Positions 53,336-61,624 of a DNA stretch of 64,000 bases are shown in pieces. The stretch is from Fidelibacterota bacterium (GTDB lineage Bacteria; Fidelibacterota; Marinisomatia; Marinisomatales; TCS55). The number at the start of each line of letters is the position of its first letter. Position 1 is the stretch's first letter. Location: the NCBI GenBank assembly GCA_014382015.1, contig JACNKN010000066.1, positions 62,001-126,000 on the forward strand, written 5' to 3'. The notes under the pieces are model-generated. The model was given only the letters and a program-made list of their open reading frames with translations, was not told the DNA's origin and did not search any database. The position numbers were made by a program, and so were the translations under genes.

Positions 53336-55174
53336 TTAACCTGAATACATTCCATCCAGCAAATCTTGATATCGCTGGGTCACCACTTTTCGTCGAACCT
53401 TCATTGTCGGCGTTAACTCATCTTTATTCTGATCAAAATCTTCTTCTAATATTTTAAATTTCTTAATGGTTTCATAGCTGGGAAGCTCTCGATTTAGCGT
53501 AGAAATCTCATGGTGGATCAGATCAATAATTTCTTTCTTTTTTGTTAAATCACCTAAATCCTGATACAGTATTTTTCGATCCCGGGCAAATTTGGCAAGT
53601 TCATCTTCGTCCATGGTAATCAACGCCGTTAAATAGGCTCGTTTATCCCCATAGACCATGGATTGGCTGATATATGGACTGGTCTTGAGTAAATTTTCAA
53701 TATTTTGTGGAGCCACATTTTTTCCGCCTGCTGTAATGATTAAATCTTTCTTTCGATCCGTAATAAATAAATATCCCTCCTCATCAATATGGCCCACATC
53801 CCCCGTATGAAGCCACTTAACGCCATTGTTATCCTTAATAAGTAATTCTTCCGTCGCATCCGGATTATGATAATAGCCTTTAATATTTTGGGGGCCGAGA
53901 CAACAGATTTCACCATCGGCTGCAATTCTCACTTCGGTGCCAGGGAATATTTTCCCTACAGATCCAATCTTAATTTCTCCGATTATATTCGTTGAAATCA
54001 CACCGGTGGTCTCCGTCATGCCATAGACTTCATAAATATCCAATCCAACCTTATGAAAAAAGTGAATAATATTGGGAGAAATGGGTGCGGCTCCAGAAAT
54101 CATAAATCGAATTTTCCCGCCAAATATATCATGTATTTTTTGGAAAATAAGGAAATGTGCAATTTTATGTTTTACCCATAATAGTATCGATAGCGATTCT
54201 TCTTTATCTTTCTTTTCAACAAAAGCTTCCCCAACTTGTATTGCCCAATGATATATAGTCTTTTGAATCCAGGATGCATCTTTAATTCCCGTAGAAATTT
54301 TGGCATAAAACTTTTCAAAAACTCTTGGCGTACCAAACATAACGGTAGGACCCGTTTGACGAAGATTCGCCGGCATATCTCCTAAACTTTCAGCGAATAT
54401 CGTCTCATTCCCGATGTATAATTTCATAAAATGCCCTAAATCTCTTTCCGCAATATGGGCCAGAGGTAAATAAGCGATACCCAAATCTTTTCGCGTCATG
54501 TTAAACATTGGTTTCATATGCTGAACCACAGAGAATACATTTCGGCTATTAATCATGCCTGCCTTTGGATGACCTGTTGTGCCGGAGGTGTAAATAAAAC
54601 TGATTAAATCTTTCGTATCTCCCGCTCCTAGCACCTCCGAATAATGATCAGGGTTTTCTTTCCCATATTGAATGCCTTCATTCCTGAAAGAAGAAAGGGA
54701 TCTCACATTGGGAATATCTTTGGGTTGAAATTTGTCAAAAACGACCGCTTGTTTAATTTCTGGGAGTCTTTCCCAAATATCCAATAGTTTATCCAGTTGT
54801 TCCTGATCTTCTAAAATAATGAATTTAGACTCACTATGATCAGCTATATAATGAACTTGTTCCTCAGTATTGGAATGATAAATAGGTGCCGTCACACCTC
54901 CAATGGACATGATGGCTAAATCAACCACCACCCATTCAAACCGCGTTTGGCTGAGGATAGATACTTTATCTCCCCGTTGAACACCCGCCTTTAGTAATCC
55001 GTTACCAATATCTCGAACCCAGGCACCATATTGATTCCATGTAACCGATTCCCACATTCCTTTCTGCTTCCACCAAGTCGTAATATCCTCGCCATAATTA
55101 TCCACATTATACCAAAATAGTTTTGGAACTGTATCGTGCACGGATAAGTCTGGATTGCTCAACTGCCGCTCCAT
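53336..55174 (-). CDS. Long-chain acyl-CoA synthetase (AMP-forming)
   Basis: A 612-residue ANL-superfamily ligase. FIYTSGTTGHPKAGMI is the P-loop-like A3 motif, EVYGMTETTG the A5 region, HTGDVGHIDEEGYLFITDRKKDLI the A7-A8 hinge and GKNVAPQNIEN the region with the A10-type Lys downstream. The length and layout match bacterial long-chain acyl-CoA synthetases that activate fatty or related carboxylic acids. It is the last gene of the liv operon and overlaps livF by 16 bp, an arrangement seen in other genomes. It may activate whatever the ABC transporter brings in. No signal peptide. Confidence 0.92.
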   Translation of the reverse strand: MERQLSNPDLSVHDTVPKLFWYNVDNYGEDITTWWKQKGMWESVTWNQYGAWVRDIGNGLLKAGVQRGDKVSILSQTRFEWVVVDLAIMSIGGVTAPIYHSNTEEQVHYIADHSESKFIILEDQEQLDKLLDIWERLPEIKQAVVFDKFQPKDIPNVRSLSSFRNEGIQYGKENPDHYSEVLGAGDTKDLISFIYTSGTTGHPKAGMINSRNVFSVVQHMKPMFNMTRKDLGIAYLPLAHIAERDLGHFMKLYIGNETIFAESLGDMPANLRQTGPTVMFGTPRVFEKFYAKISTGIKDASWIQKTIYHWAIQVGEAFVEKKDKEESLSILLWVKHKIAHFLIFQKIHDIFGGKIRFMISGAAPISPNIIHFFHKVGLDIYEVYGMTETTGVISTNIIGEIKIGSVGKIFPGTEVRIAADGEICCLGPQNIKGYYHNPDATEELLIKDNNGVKWLHTGDVGHIDEEGYLFITDRKKDLIITAGGKNVAPQNIENLLKTSPYISQSMVYGDKRAYLTALITMDEDELAKFARDRKILYQDLGDLTKKKEIIDLIHHEISTLNRELPSYETIKKFKILEEDFDQNKDELTPTMKVRRKVVTQRYQDLLDGMYSG

Positions 55175-55902
55175 AATTTTGCTCTGCGGACGTACTTTCC
55201 TTCACCTAAATACATTTCTCTCACTTTTTCTTCTTCGTATAATTCATCATAAGTACCGCTTAAGAATATTTTCCCCGATGTTAGCACATATCCATAATCT
55301 GCAATTTTCAGGGCATGGTTTACATTTTGTTCTACCAATAAAATAGTAACACCGGATCGATGAAGATATTTTATCGTTTTAAAAATATCCTGAACAAGCA
55401 ATGGAGATAGTCCTAAAGACGGTTCATCTAATAAAAGTATTTTAGGTTTAATCATCAATGCACGGGAAATGGCAAGCATTTGCTGCTCTCCCCCACTCAT
55501 GGTGCCGGCCCGTTGGTCTTTTCGTTTTTTCAATATCGGAAAATGTTGAAACGCTTCTTTCATTCTCTCCTGAAGTAAATCCTTTTCTTTAATTAAAAAT
55601 CCACCCATGAGCAAATTTTCTTCTACCGATAATTCCGGGAAAATTCGCCTCCACTCCGGTACATGACTAATGCCCATTTTTACAATGTCCTCCGGATTCT
55701 TTCTGTCAATTCTTTTATCTTCAAAATGAATCGTTCCATACTCCGGCTCAACCAAGCCGCTGATCGTTTTCAAAATTGTACTTTTACCGGCACCATTTGC
55801 CCCTAAAATGGTTACCAGTTGCCCTTCTTTTACTTCCAGAGAAACGCCATGCAATGCCTTTACTTTTCCATAGTAGGTTTCGACACCAATCAGCTTAAGC
55901 AT
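55159..55902 (-). CDS. livF: Branched-chain amino acid-type ABC transporter ATPase LivF
   Basis: About 247 residues. Walker A GANGAGKST, Q-loop region VPEWRRIFPELSVEENL (LivF-type, usually VPEGRR), signature MSGGEQQMLAISRAL, Walker B ILLLDEPSLGLSP and His switch VEQNVNHAL. ATG 55902 is chosen: it starts at the family N terminus (MLKLIGVETYYG) and overlaps livG by 8 bp. The frame is open further upstream to 55998, but that part lies inside livG. It energises import with LivG. Confidence 0.95.
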   Translation of the reverse strand: MLKLIGVETYYGKVKALHGVSLEVKEGQLVTILGANGAGKSTILKTISGLVEPEYGTIHFEDKRIDRKNPEDIVKMGISHVPEWRRIFPELSVEENLLMGGFLIKEKDLLQERMKEAFQHFPILKKRKDQRAGTMSGGEQQMLAISRALMIKPKILLLDEPSLGLSPLLVQDIFKTIKYLHRSGVTILLVEQNVNHALKIADYGYVLTSGKIFLSGTYDELYEEEKVREMYLGEGKYVRRAKLWSGS

Positions 55903-56656
55903 TTCCGGAATCCCCCAAAAATGCTTTAATAACTTCAGGATGATTTTTGACCTCTTCCGGTTCACCAATGGCCAATATAATTCCCGAATCCAATACACAA
56001 ATCCGATCGGAAATACTCATGACTAAACTCATATCATGCTCTACAACCAGCACAGTGATATCTAAATCATCCCGGATTTCTGTTATTATTTTGCCTATTT
56101 CATATGTTTCCTGATCATTCATTCCCGCAGCAGGCTCATCCATGAGAATTAATTTTGGCTTGGCAACAAGAGCCCTGGCAATTTCAGTTAACTTTTGAAT
56201 GCCATAGGGCTGGCCAATCATGTATTTACCCTCATAGTTAGCAATCCCCAAAAAGTCCAAAATTTCAAGCCCCATGGCTTCTTCTTCTTGGCGCTGCTTT
56301 CTACTCAACCAACGTTTAACCGTAGACCGATTATCTATTCTATGATGTGCGCCTAATAGAATATTATCCAAAATAGTCATAAAAGGTACATTTTGAATAT
56401 TTTGAAATGTCCGGGAAATTCCAGCATCCATTATTTGGTGCGATTGCATTTTTAATAAGTTTTGACCATTAAAGTTGATGACCCCATTTTGAGGGTCATT
56501 AAATCGATTAATGCAATTAAATAATGTTGATTTTCCGGAACCGTTAGGACCAATCAATGAGAATATTTCGCCTTCATCCACATTAAACGATACATCATCC
56601 AGTGCCACGACACCGGAAAATTGCATGCGCACGTTTTTTAGATTTAATCCACTCAT
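55895..56656 (-). CDS. livG: Branched-chain amino acid-type ABC transporter ATPase LivG
   Basis: A 253-residue ABC ATPase. Walker A GPNGSGKSTLFN, LivG-type SRTFQNIQNVPFMTILDN, Walker B KLILMDEPAAGMNDQE and His switch VVEHDMSL. The signature motif is degenerate: PYGIQKLTEIARAL in place of LSGGQ-, as usual in LivG (LPYGQQR-). Its ATG lies two bases after the T-run of the intrinsic terminator at 56658-56690, so transcripts must read through it from livK. No separate ribosome site other than the G-rich terminator arm is visible. Confidence 0.95.
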   Translation of the reverse strand: MSGLNLKNVRMQFSGVVALDDVSFNVDEGEIFSLIGPNGSGKSTLFNCINRFNDPQNGVINFNGQNLLKMQSHQIMDAGISRTFQNIQNVPFMTILDNILLGAHHRIDNRSTVKRWLSRKQRQEEEAMGLEILDFLGIANYEGKYMIGQPYGIQKLTEIARALVAKPKLILMDEPAAGMNDQETYEIGKIITEIRDDLDITVLVVEHDMSLVMSISDRICVLDSGIILAIGEPEEVKNHPEVIKAFLGDSGNA

Positions 56657-56657
56657 A

Positions 56658-56690
56658 ATAAAAAAAGCCCCCGGTGAATTACCGAGGGCT
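56658..56690 (-). terminator. Intrinsic terminator between livK and livG
   Basis: On the minus strand AGCCCTCGGT pairs with ACCGGGGGCT (one T-G pair) around a 5 nt loop, followed by seven or eight T. It separates the binding-protein gene from the ATPase genes and probably makes livK transcripts more abundant than livGF. Confidence 0.85.
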
Positions 56691-56705
56691 TGGTATTATA
56701 TAAAT

Positions 56706-57872
56706 TTAATCAATCCAATCCGTAATAACCGTTTGAACGCCGTCTTTTACCTGGACCAAAATGACGGATTCGGTTCCTGCATGATCCTTTGAATTATATG
56801 TGAGGGGAGGGAATGCCCCAGATTCCCATTTATTTAAGGTTTCTAATCCATTGACTAAGCGTTTGCGAGTTGGATTTTTACCAGCGCGTTTTAGGCCTTC
56901 TACCAAAACTTTTGCGGTCATATATCCATAAAAATGGTACATGCCCATATAGGCTTTCGGCACTTCATATTGCTCACAGAGTTCCCTGTACTTCACAGCA
57001 GCAGGCGCGTCTGAAGTCCATAAATTTGCGAAATTAGCAGCAATAAATCCTTCTCCTGCAGGCCCCGCTGCTAAGGCAACCCGGTGATCCATGGTTGGAC
57101 TTGTTCCAAAAAACTGGGGGGAATACCCCATGGCTGCGGCAGTTTTCATGACAATAATGGGTTCCTTTACCACCCCGGCAATAATCACATGGGTTGCGCC
57201 ACCTTTTATCATATTGCCAACTTGGCCTGCAAAATCTGTTGCACCGCGCTGATATGCCTCTTTCTGGATTGATATCCCCTGGCTCGCTTCAGCTTCTGCA
57301 GCTCCCTTGAGTACATTTTCACCATAATCATCATCCTGATAGATGATTCCAATTTTTGCATTAGGATTATCTTTCAAAATATATTCCACCAGAATCACCG
57401 TTTGTCTATCATATCCTGTATCTGTATGAAAAATCAAGTTTCCGGCAGGACGAGATAAATCTGACATAGTCCCTGACTGAGTTGCCGGCGCAATGAGTGG
57501 TGTACCTGTTTCTGCTAAAATTGGGCGAATTGCTTCACAGGTTGAGGTGCCAATCACATGATAAAGACAAAATACCTGGTCTTTCTCAATCAATTTTTTT
57601 GCAGCAACCACCGACTTTTGAGGATTATATTGATGATCTTCAACAATCATTTTAATTTTACGACCATGGACACCACCCGCCTCATTGATATACCGAAAAT
57701 ATACATTTGATCCTGCAGGCAAAACAGCACCCAACTCTTTCATGGGACCGCTTAAGTCCTGAATATTTCCGATTAAGATTTCAGTATCTGTCACGCCTGG
57801 TGCCGGTGCTTGTTTGCCGCATCCGATAAATATCAATCCCAGAATGACCAATATTCCTATTACCTTTTTCAT
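56706..57872 (-). CDS. livK: Substrate-binding lipoprotein of the Liv-type ABC transporter
   Basis: A 388-residue periplasmic-binding-protein-fold type I protein. Lipobox LIFIGC (Cys18). DTEILIGNIQDLSGPMKELGA starts the first lobe, INEAGGVHGRKIKMIVEDHQYNP is typical of LivJ/LivK, and VSAAKK-like region KSVVAAKKLIEKDQV follows. Good ribosome site GGAG seven bases before ATG. The ligand is not certain: related receptors bind amino acids, amides, aromatic or fatty acids. It lies inside the operon between livM and livG. Confidence 0.92.
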   Translation of the reverse strand: MKKVIGILVILGLIFIGCGKQAPAPGVTDTEILIGNIQDLSGPMKELGAVLPAGSNVYFRYINEAGGVHGRKIKMIVEDHQYNPQKSVVAAKKLIEKDQVFCLYHVIGTSTCEAIRPILAETGTPLIAPATQSGTMSDLSRPAGNLIFHTDTGYDRQTVILVEYILKDNPNAKIGIIYQDDDYGENVLKGAAEAEASQGISIQKEAYQRGATDFAGQVGNMIKGGATHVIIAGVVKEPIIVMKTAAAMGYSPQFFGTSPTMDHRVALAAGPAGEGFIAANFANLWTSDAPAAVKYRELCEQYEVPKAYMGMYHFYGYMTAKVLVEGLKRAGKNPTRKRLVNGLETLNKWESGAFPPLTYNSKDHAGTESVILVQVKDGVQTVITDWID

Positions 57873-57894
57873 GATGATTCTCCTTTTTTGTTGA

Positions 57895-58926
57895 TTAAGT
57901 AAATCGTTTCCGCGGGTTAAATGGAAAAATTTTCCAATAAATCCTTACTTTAAGCCACATACCGTATAATCCCATGGGTTGGAATATAATAAACAAAAAC
58001 ATTATGAGACCAAAAATGAGTAACTGAATATCACCTGCATTTGTATTTAAAAACGAATGAATCCAATCTTCCATCATGGGAACATATAAATTATCAAGCA
58101 ATACGATAAATAATGTGCCCAAAACGGCTCCATAAATTGAACCGGCGCCTCCAACCAACACCATTATAATAAAATAAATGGACAATAACATATCAAAATG
58201 ATCGGTTGAAATAAAGTGGTTGGTATGGGCGAATAAAACGCCTGCAAAACCGGCAAATAATCCTGATATAAAAAATGCAAGCATTTTATATTTAGCTAAA
58301 TTAATACCAGATGCTTCTGCTGCTTGTTCTGAATCTCGGATAGCCATAAAGGCACGACCAATTTTTGATTTAGCCAATCGCCTTCCCAAAACCACTGCAA
58401 TGATAACACATGTAAAAATCAAATAATAATTATCCCAATCCGATTTAATCGTGTAACCAAACAAAACAGGTGAAGAAACATCCAGACCGCCGGCACCATG
58501 AGTCCATTCGCGAAGTGAAATAATTAGGCGCTTCACGATAAATCCAAAGCCCATGGTTGTTAATCCTAAATACATTCCAGTTATACGAAGTGCCGGGAAC
58601 CCAATGACGAATCCAAATAACCCAGCAATTAAGGGAGAAATAATTAATGACAGGAAGAATGGGATTCCTGCTTGGTCAACCAGAATGGCCGATGTATATG
58701 CACCAATTGCTAAAAATGCAGCATGCCCCAACGAAATTAAGCCCGTATAGCCACTTAACAAATCAAGGCCTACTGTTAGAATGATATAAATCCCGGCCAT
58801 ATTCAAAACAAATAAATAATATTTGTAGCTGTAAGTTGCAAATTGAAGAAAAAACGGGAGTAGGAAGACAAACCCAATTAACAGGGGTATCCAATTTAGG
58901 TTTTCATCTTCGTAACGACCCTTCAT
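57895..58926 (-). CDS. livM: Branched-chain amino acid-type ABC permease LivM
   Basis: About 343 residues with roughly 10 membrane segments. LTVGLDLLSGYTGLISLGHAAFLAIGAYTSAIL is the LivM signature region, and GRAFMAIRDSEQAAEASGINLAKYKMLAFFISG the coupling EAA-like region. ATG 58926 is chosen because AAAGG lies seven bases upstream and the start overlaps the livH stop (TAATG). The frame is open upstream to 59001, but that would overlap livH and add a non-family prefix. Confidence 0.95.
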   Translation of the reverse strand: MKGRYEDENLNWIPLLIGFVFLLPFFLQFATYSYKYYLFVLNMAGIYIILTVGLDLLSGYTGLISLGHAAFLAIGAYTSAILVDQAGIPFFLSLIISPLIAGLFGFVIGFPALRITGMYLGLTTMGFGFIVKRLIISLREWTHGAGGLDVSSPVLFGYTIKSDWDNYYLIFTCVIIAVVLGRRLAKSKIGRAFMAIRDSEQAAEASGINLAKYKMLAFFISGLFAGFAGVLFAHTNHFISTDHFDMLLSIYFIIMVLVGGAGSIYGAVLGTLFIVLLDNLYVPMMEDWIHSFLNTNAGDIQLLIFGLIMFLFIIFQPMGLYGMWLKVRIYWKIFPFNPRKRFT

Positions 58927-59855
58927 TATACCTTTTTCACTTTCTCTACACCAAATAGGCCATCGGGTTTTACCATTAGTACTGCAATAAGTACAATCCA
59001 TACAATAATATCATTAATTTCTTTAATCCACTCAAAATGAAAGGATAATGTTCCCATGCTCACAGTTTCTATTATGCCTAGAATGATGCCGCCCACAATG
59101 GCGCCACCTATGGATCCAAACCCACCTAAGACTGCGGCAGGAAATGCTTTTAAACCCAAAAATCCCATAGAAGTATCTAACAAGGACATCCTCGGTGCAA
59201 GCAAAATTCCACTTATAGTTGCTACTATTGCTGAAAAAATCCATACCATTGCATGTACTTTATTTACCGGGATACCCATTAACTGTGCTGCAATTGGATC
59301 TTCAGATGTAGCTTGCATGGCAATACCCCAGCGTGTTTTATTAAAGAAATAATAAAAAATTATTACGAGAAGTATAGCGCTACCAATGATGAAAATATCC
59401 AGCATAGAAATTACAATGCCGCCTATTTTAATCACATTTTGACCAAAAGGTGAGATTGGCAATAAACTCATGGGACCAGCAATCATTGCAACAATTGCAC
59501 GCAATATGATGGATAAGCTAATGGTGGCCATGATAACTGAGAATATAGGCTCATCCTTTAAGGGGCGGTTAATGACAAAATCTAGAATCCAACCAAAAGC
59601 TACCGCAAAAATAACACTACCAATTAATGCAATAAAAAATATCCAAAGAGATGGCTCACCTGCTGATGATATAAATTGAGTCACGAAGAAAAAATTGACA
59701 TATGCACCAACCATCATCAATTCACCTTGAGCAAAGTTTACAACTTCAGTTGCTTTATAAATAAGCGTAAACCCCAAGGCAATGAGAGCGTATATACTTC
59801 CAAGTGCAATTCCACTAATGGCTTCTTGGCTGATATCCGTAATTATTGAACTCAT
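58926..59855 (-). CDS. livH: Branched-chain amino acid-type ABC permease LivH
   Basis: A 309-residue inner-membrane permease with about 8-9 segments. SGIALGSIYALIALGFTLIYKATEVVNFAQGELMMVGAY is the LivH signature, TRWGIAMQATSEDPIAAQLMGIPVNKVHAMVWIFS the coupling loop. It is the first gene of the operon livH-livM-livK-livG-livF-acyl-CoA synthetase. A perfect 16 bp palindrome lies 9-24 bases before the ATG. Its stop overlaps the livM start by one base. Confidence 0.95.
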   Translation of the reverse strand: MSSIITDISQEAISGIALGSIYALIALGFTLIYKATEVVNFAQGELMMVGAYVNFFFVTQFISSAGEPSLWIFFIALIGSVIFAVAFGWILDFVINRPLKDEPIFSVIMATISLSIILRAIVAMIAGPMSLLPISPFGQNVIKIGGIVISMLDIFIIGSAILLVIIFYYFFNKTRWGIAMQATSEDPIAAQLMGIPVNKVHAMVWIFSAIVATISGILLAPRMSLLDTSMGFLGLKAFPAAVLGGFGSIGGAIVGGIILGIIETVSMGTLSFHFEWIKEINDIIVWIVLIAVLMVKPDGLFGVEKVKKV

Positions 59856-59863
59856 TATGTATT

Positions 59864-59879
59864 ATAAATGTACATTTAT
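59864..59879. promoter_or_regulatory. Perfect 16 bp palindrome upstream of livH
   Basis: ATAAATGTACATTTAT is fully self-complementary and lies between the amidase stop and the livH start. Size and position fit a dimeric repressor operator or a hairpin occluding the ribosome site, as no Shine-Dalgarno sequence is otherwise seen. Confidence 0.45.
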
Positions 59880-59916
59880 TTATTTGATTCAAACCTCGAT
59901 TACTTATATCGACCCA

Positions 59917-61419
59917 TTAAATATTTGCAATCGAATGGGGTGCCCATTTATCTTTCCACGGTCTGGATTCTTCCAATTGATATGCTAATTGTAATAATTC
60001 TGCCTCTGCACCAAATTTTGCTGAAAAATGGCTCCCTATGGGTAAACCATCTTTTGTCCAGTGTAATGGTACAGACATGGCTGGATTACCGGTTACATTC
60101 ATTATAGGTGTATATCCAACAAGATCTATTGTTCTTTGCAATAATTTATCAAATGGAACTATGGGTGCTTGCATTCCAATTTTGGGCGGAGGCCCAGCGA
60201 CAGTTGGTGTTAAGTAAAAATCATATTGTTCATGAAATTGATCCACCACATATCCAACTTCAACCAGGCGGCCGATTGCCTTCTCTAATGCAGTTACACC
60301 GCCCTGCTGATGAAACCAGTCTGCCATTCCCCATGTCCAGGGTTCGAAAGATTCTTTATCCGGTATTTTACCCGTCGTATTGGTAAGCATTGCAATTAAA
60401 CCGGCTGGAATGCTTCCCCACACAGTAAGAAAATCTGAAATAAATTGTTCACCATTATAAATTGGTTTGTCTTCCACAAGATCATATCCCAGCGATTCAC
60501 ATAATTTCACAGTTTTATCCACCGCCTTGATACATTCTGGGTGAGGAGATTTCCCATGAATTGTATCGGTTGTAAATGCAATCTTTATCCCTTTATTGGT
60601 TTTTGGAGTTAATGCTAAAGGCACGGCATTTTTATTCCCAGGAAATTGAGGATTTAAAATCACATTGAGATAAACAGCACTATCCCGAACCGTTCGACTC
60701 ACACAATTATCAACGCCAATCACCAATGGAAGGGGAGCCCGGCCCGTACTTACTTCTCTCCCTCGACTGATTTTTAATCCAAATAAGCCGCAAGAGGATG
60801 CAGGTATTCTAATGGATCCACCCCCATCACTGGCATGAGCAATCGGTAAAATCCCTGCTGCGACTGCCGCAGCTGACCCACCGCTGGACCCACCGGAACT
60901 ATGGTTTAAATTCCATGGGTTGCGTGTGGGGCCAAACAATAACGGTTCAGTGGTGGCAAGTAAGCCAAATTCTGGTGTATTGGTTTTTCCAATAATAATT
61001 AAACCGGATGATTTCGTACTTTGAATAAATGGTGGATTTGTTTTTCCCATATTATTTTTAAAAAACCTACTCCCACTTGTGAGAGGTGCTCCTTCATATT
61101 CAACCAGATCTTTTATTAAAAAAGGTACGCCTTTAAAAGGTCCATTCGGGACAGCTTGGTTAGATATTTCAAATGCGCGTTCGAAGTCTTTGTAAATTAC
61201 AGCATTGATTATTGGGTTGAGCATTTCAATCCGTTTTATGACCGCCTCAACTAATTCTATTGGTAGGACTTCTCCATTTTTAACTAATCCAGCCATACCC
61301 AATGCATCATAAGCAATAAATTCGTCAAAAGCCGGTTTTGCGCATGCCAACTTTGTCAGCATGGACCCGGAAAAGGCTGCTAAAGCTGATGTCTTAATAA
61401 AATCTCTTCGATTAATCAT
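59917..61419 (-). CDS. Amidase-signature (AS) family amidase, Tat-exported
   Basis: A 500-residue AS-family hydrolase. A twin-arginine-like signal [20 protein letters not shown] precedes the mature part. The Ser-cisSer-Lys triad is visible: Lys in [13 protein letters not shown], cis-Ser in [17 protein letters not shown] and Ser in [15 protein letters not shown]. These enzymes hydrolyse amides or esters, and the substrate cannot be predicted. It lies upstream of livH on the same strand (61 bp gap), so its product could be the ligand of the ABC system. Good ribosome site AAGGA. Confidence 0.9.
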   Translation of the reverse strand: MINRRDFIKTSALAAFSGSMLTKLACAKPAFDEFIAYDALGMAGLVKNGEVLPIELVEAVIKRIEMLNPIINAVIYKDFERAFEISNQAVPNGPFKGVPFLIKDLVEYEGAPLTSGSRFFKNNMGKTNPPFIQSTKSSGLIIIGKTNTPEFGLLATTEPLLFGPTRNPWNLNHSSGGSSGGSAAAVAAGILPIAHASDGGGSIRIPASSCGLFGLKISRGREVSTGRAPLPLVIGVDNCVSRTVRDSAVYLNVILNPQFPGNKNAVPLALTPKTNKGIKIAFTTDTIHGKSPHPECIKAVDKTVKLCESLGYDLVEDKPIYNGEQFISDFLTVWGSIPAGLIAMLTNTTGKIPDKESFEPWTWGMADWFHQQGGVTALEKAIGRLVEVGYVVDQFHEQYDFYLTPTVAGPPPKIGMQAPIVPFDKLLQRTIDLVGYTPIMNVTGNPAMSVPLHWTKDGLPIGSHFSAKFGAEAELLQLAYQLEESRPWKDKWAPHSIANI

Positions 61420-61624
61420 TGAATGGATTCCTTTTTAAATTGATAAAAATTATTAATCATAAATTAATTCAAGATAATGACCAAGGGCATTAATACGGAG
61501 TGAAGGACTCGAGAAATTCAAATATCGTACACATGGTTAATCCATAGATGAAATCAAATAATATTCAGAGTGAGTAATATACTGATTATAAAAGCTTGGT
61601 ACTTTTTTGACTTTCCGCCCCATT
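61420..61624. other. 205 bp intergenic region
   Basis: No open reading frame, hairpin terminator or repeat of note. It lies between the amidase start and the DUF5916 stop on the minus strand and should hold the amidase promoter, although no convincing -35/-10 pair was seen. Confidence 0.3.
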
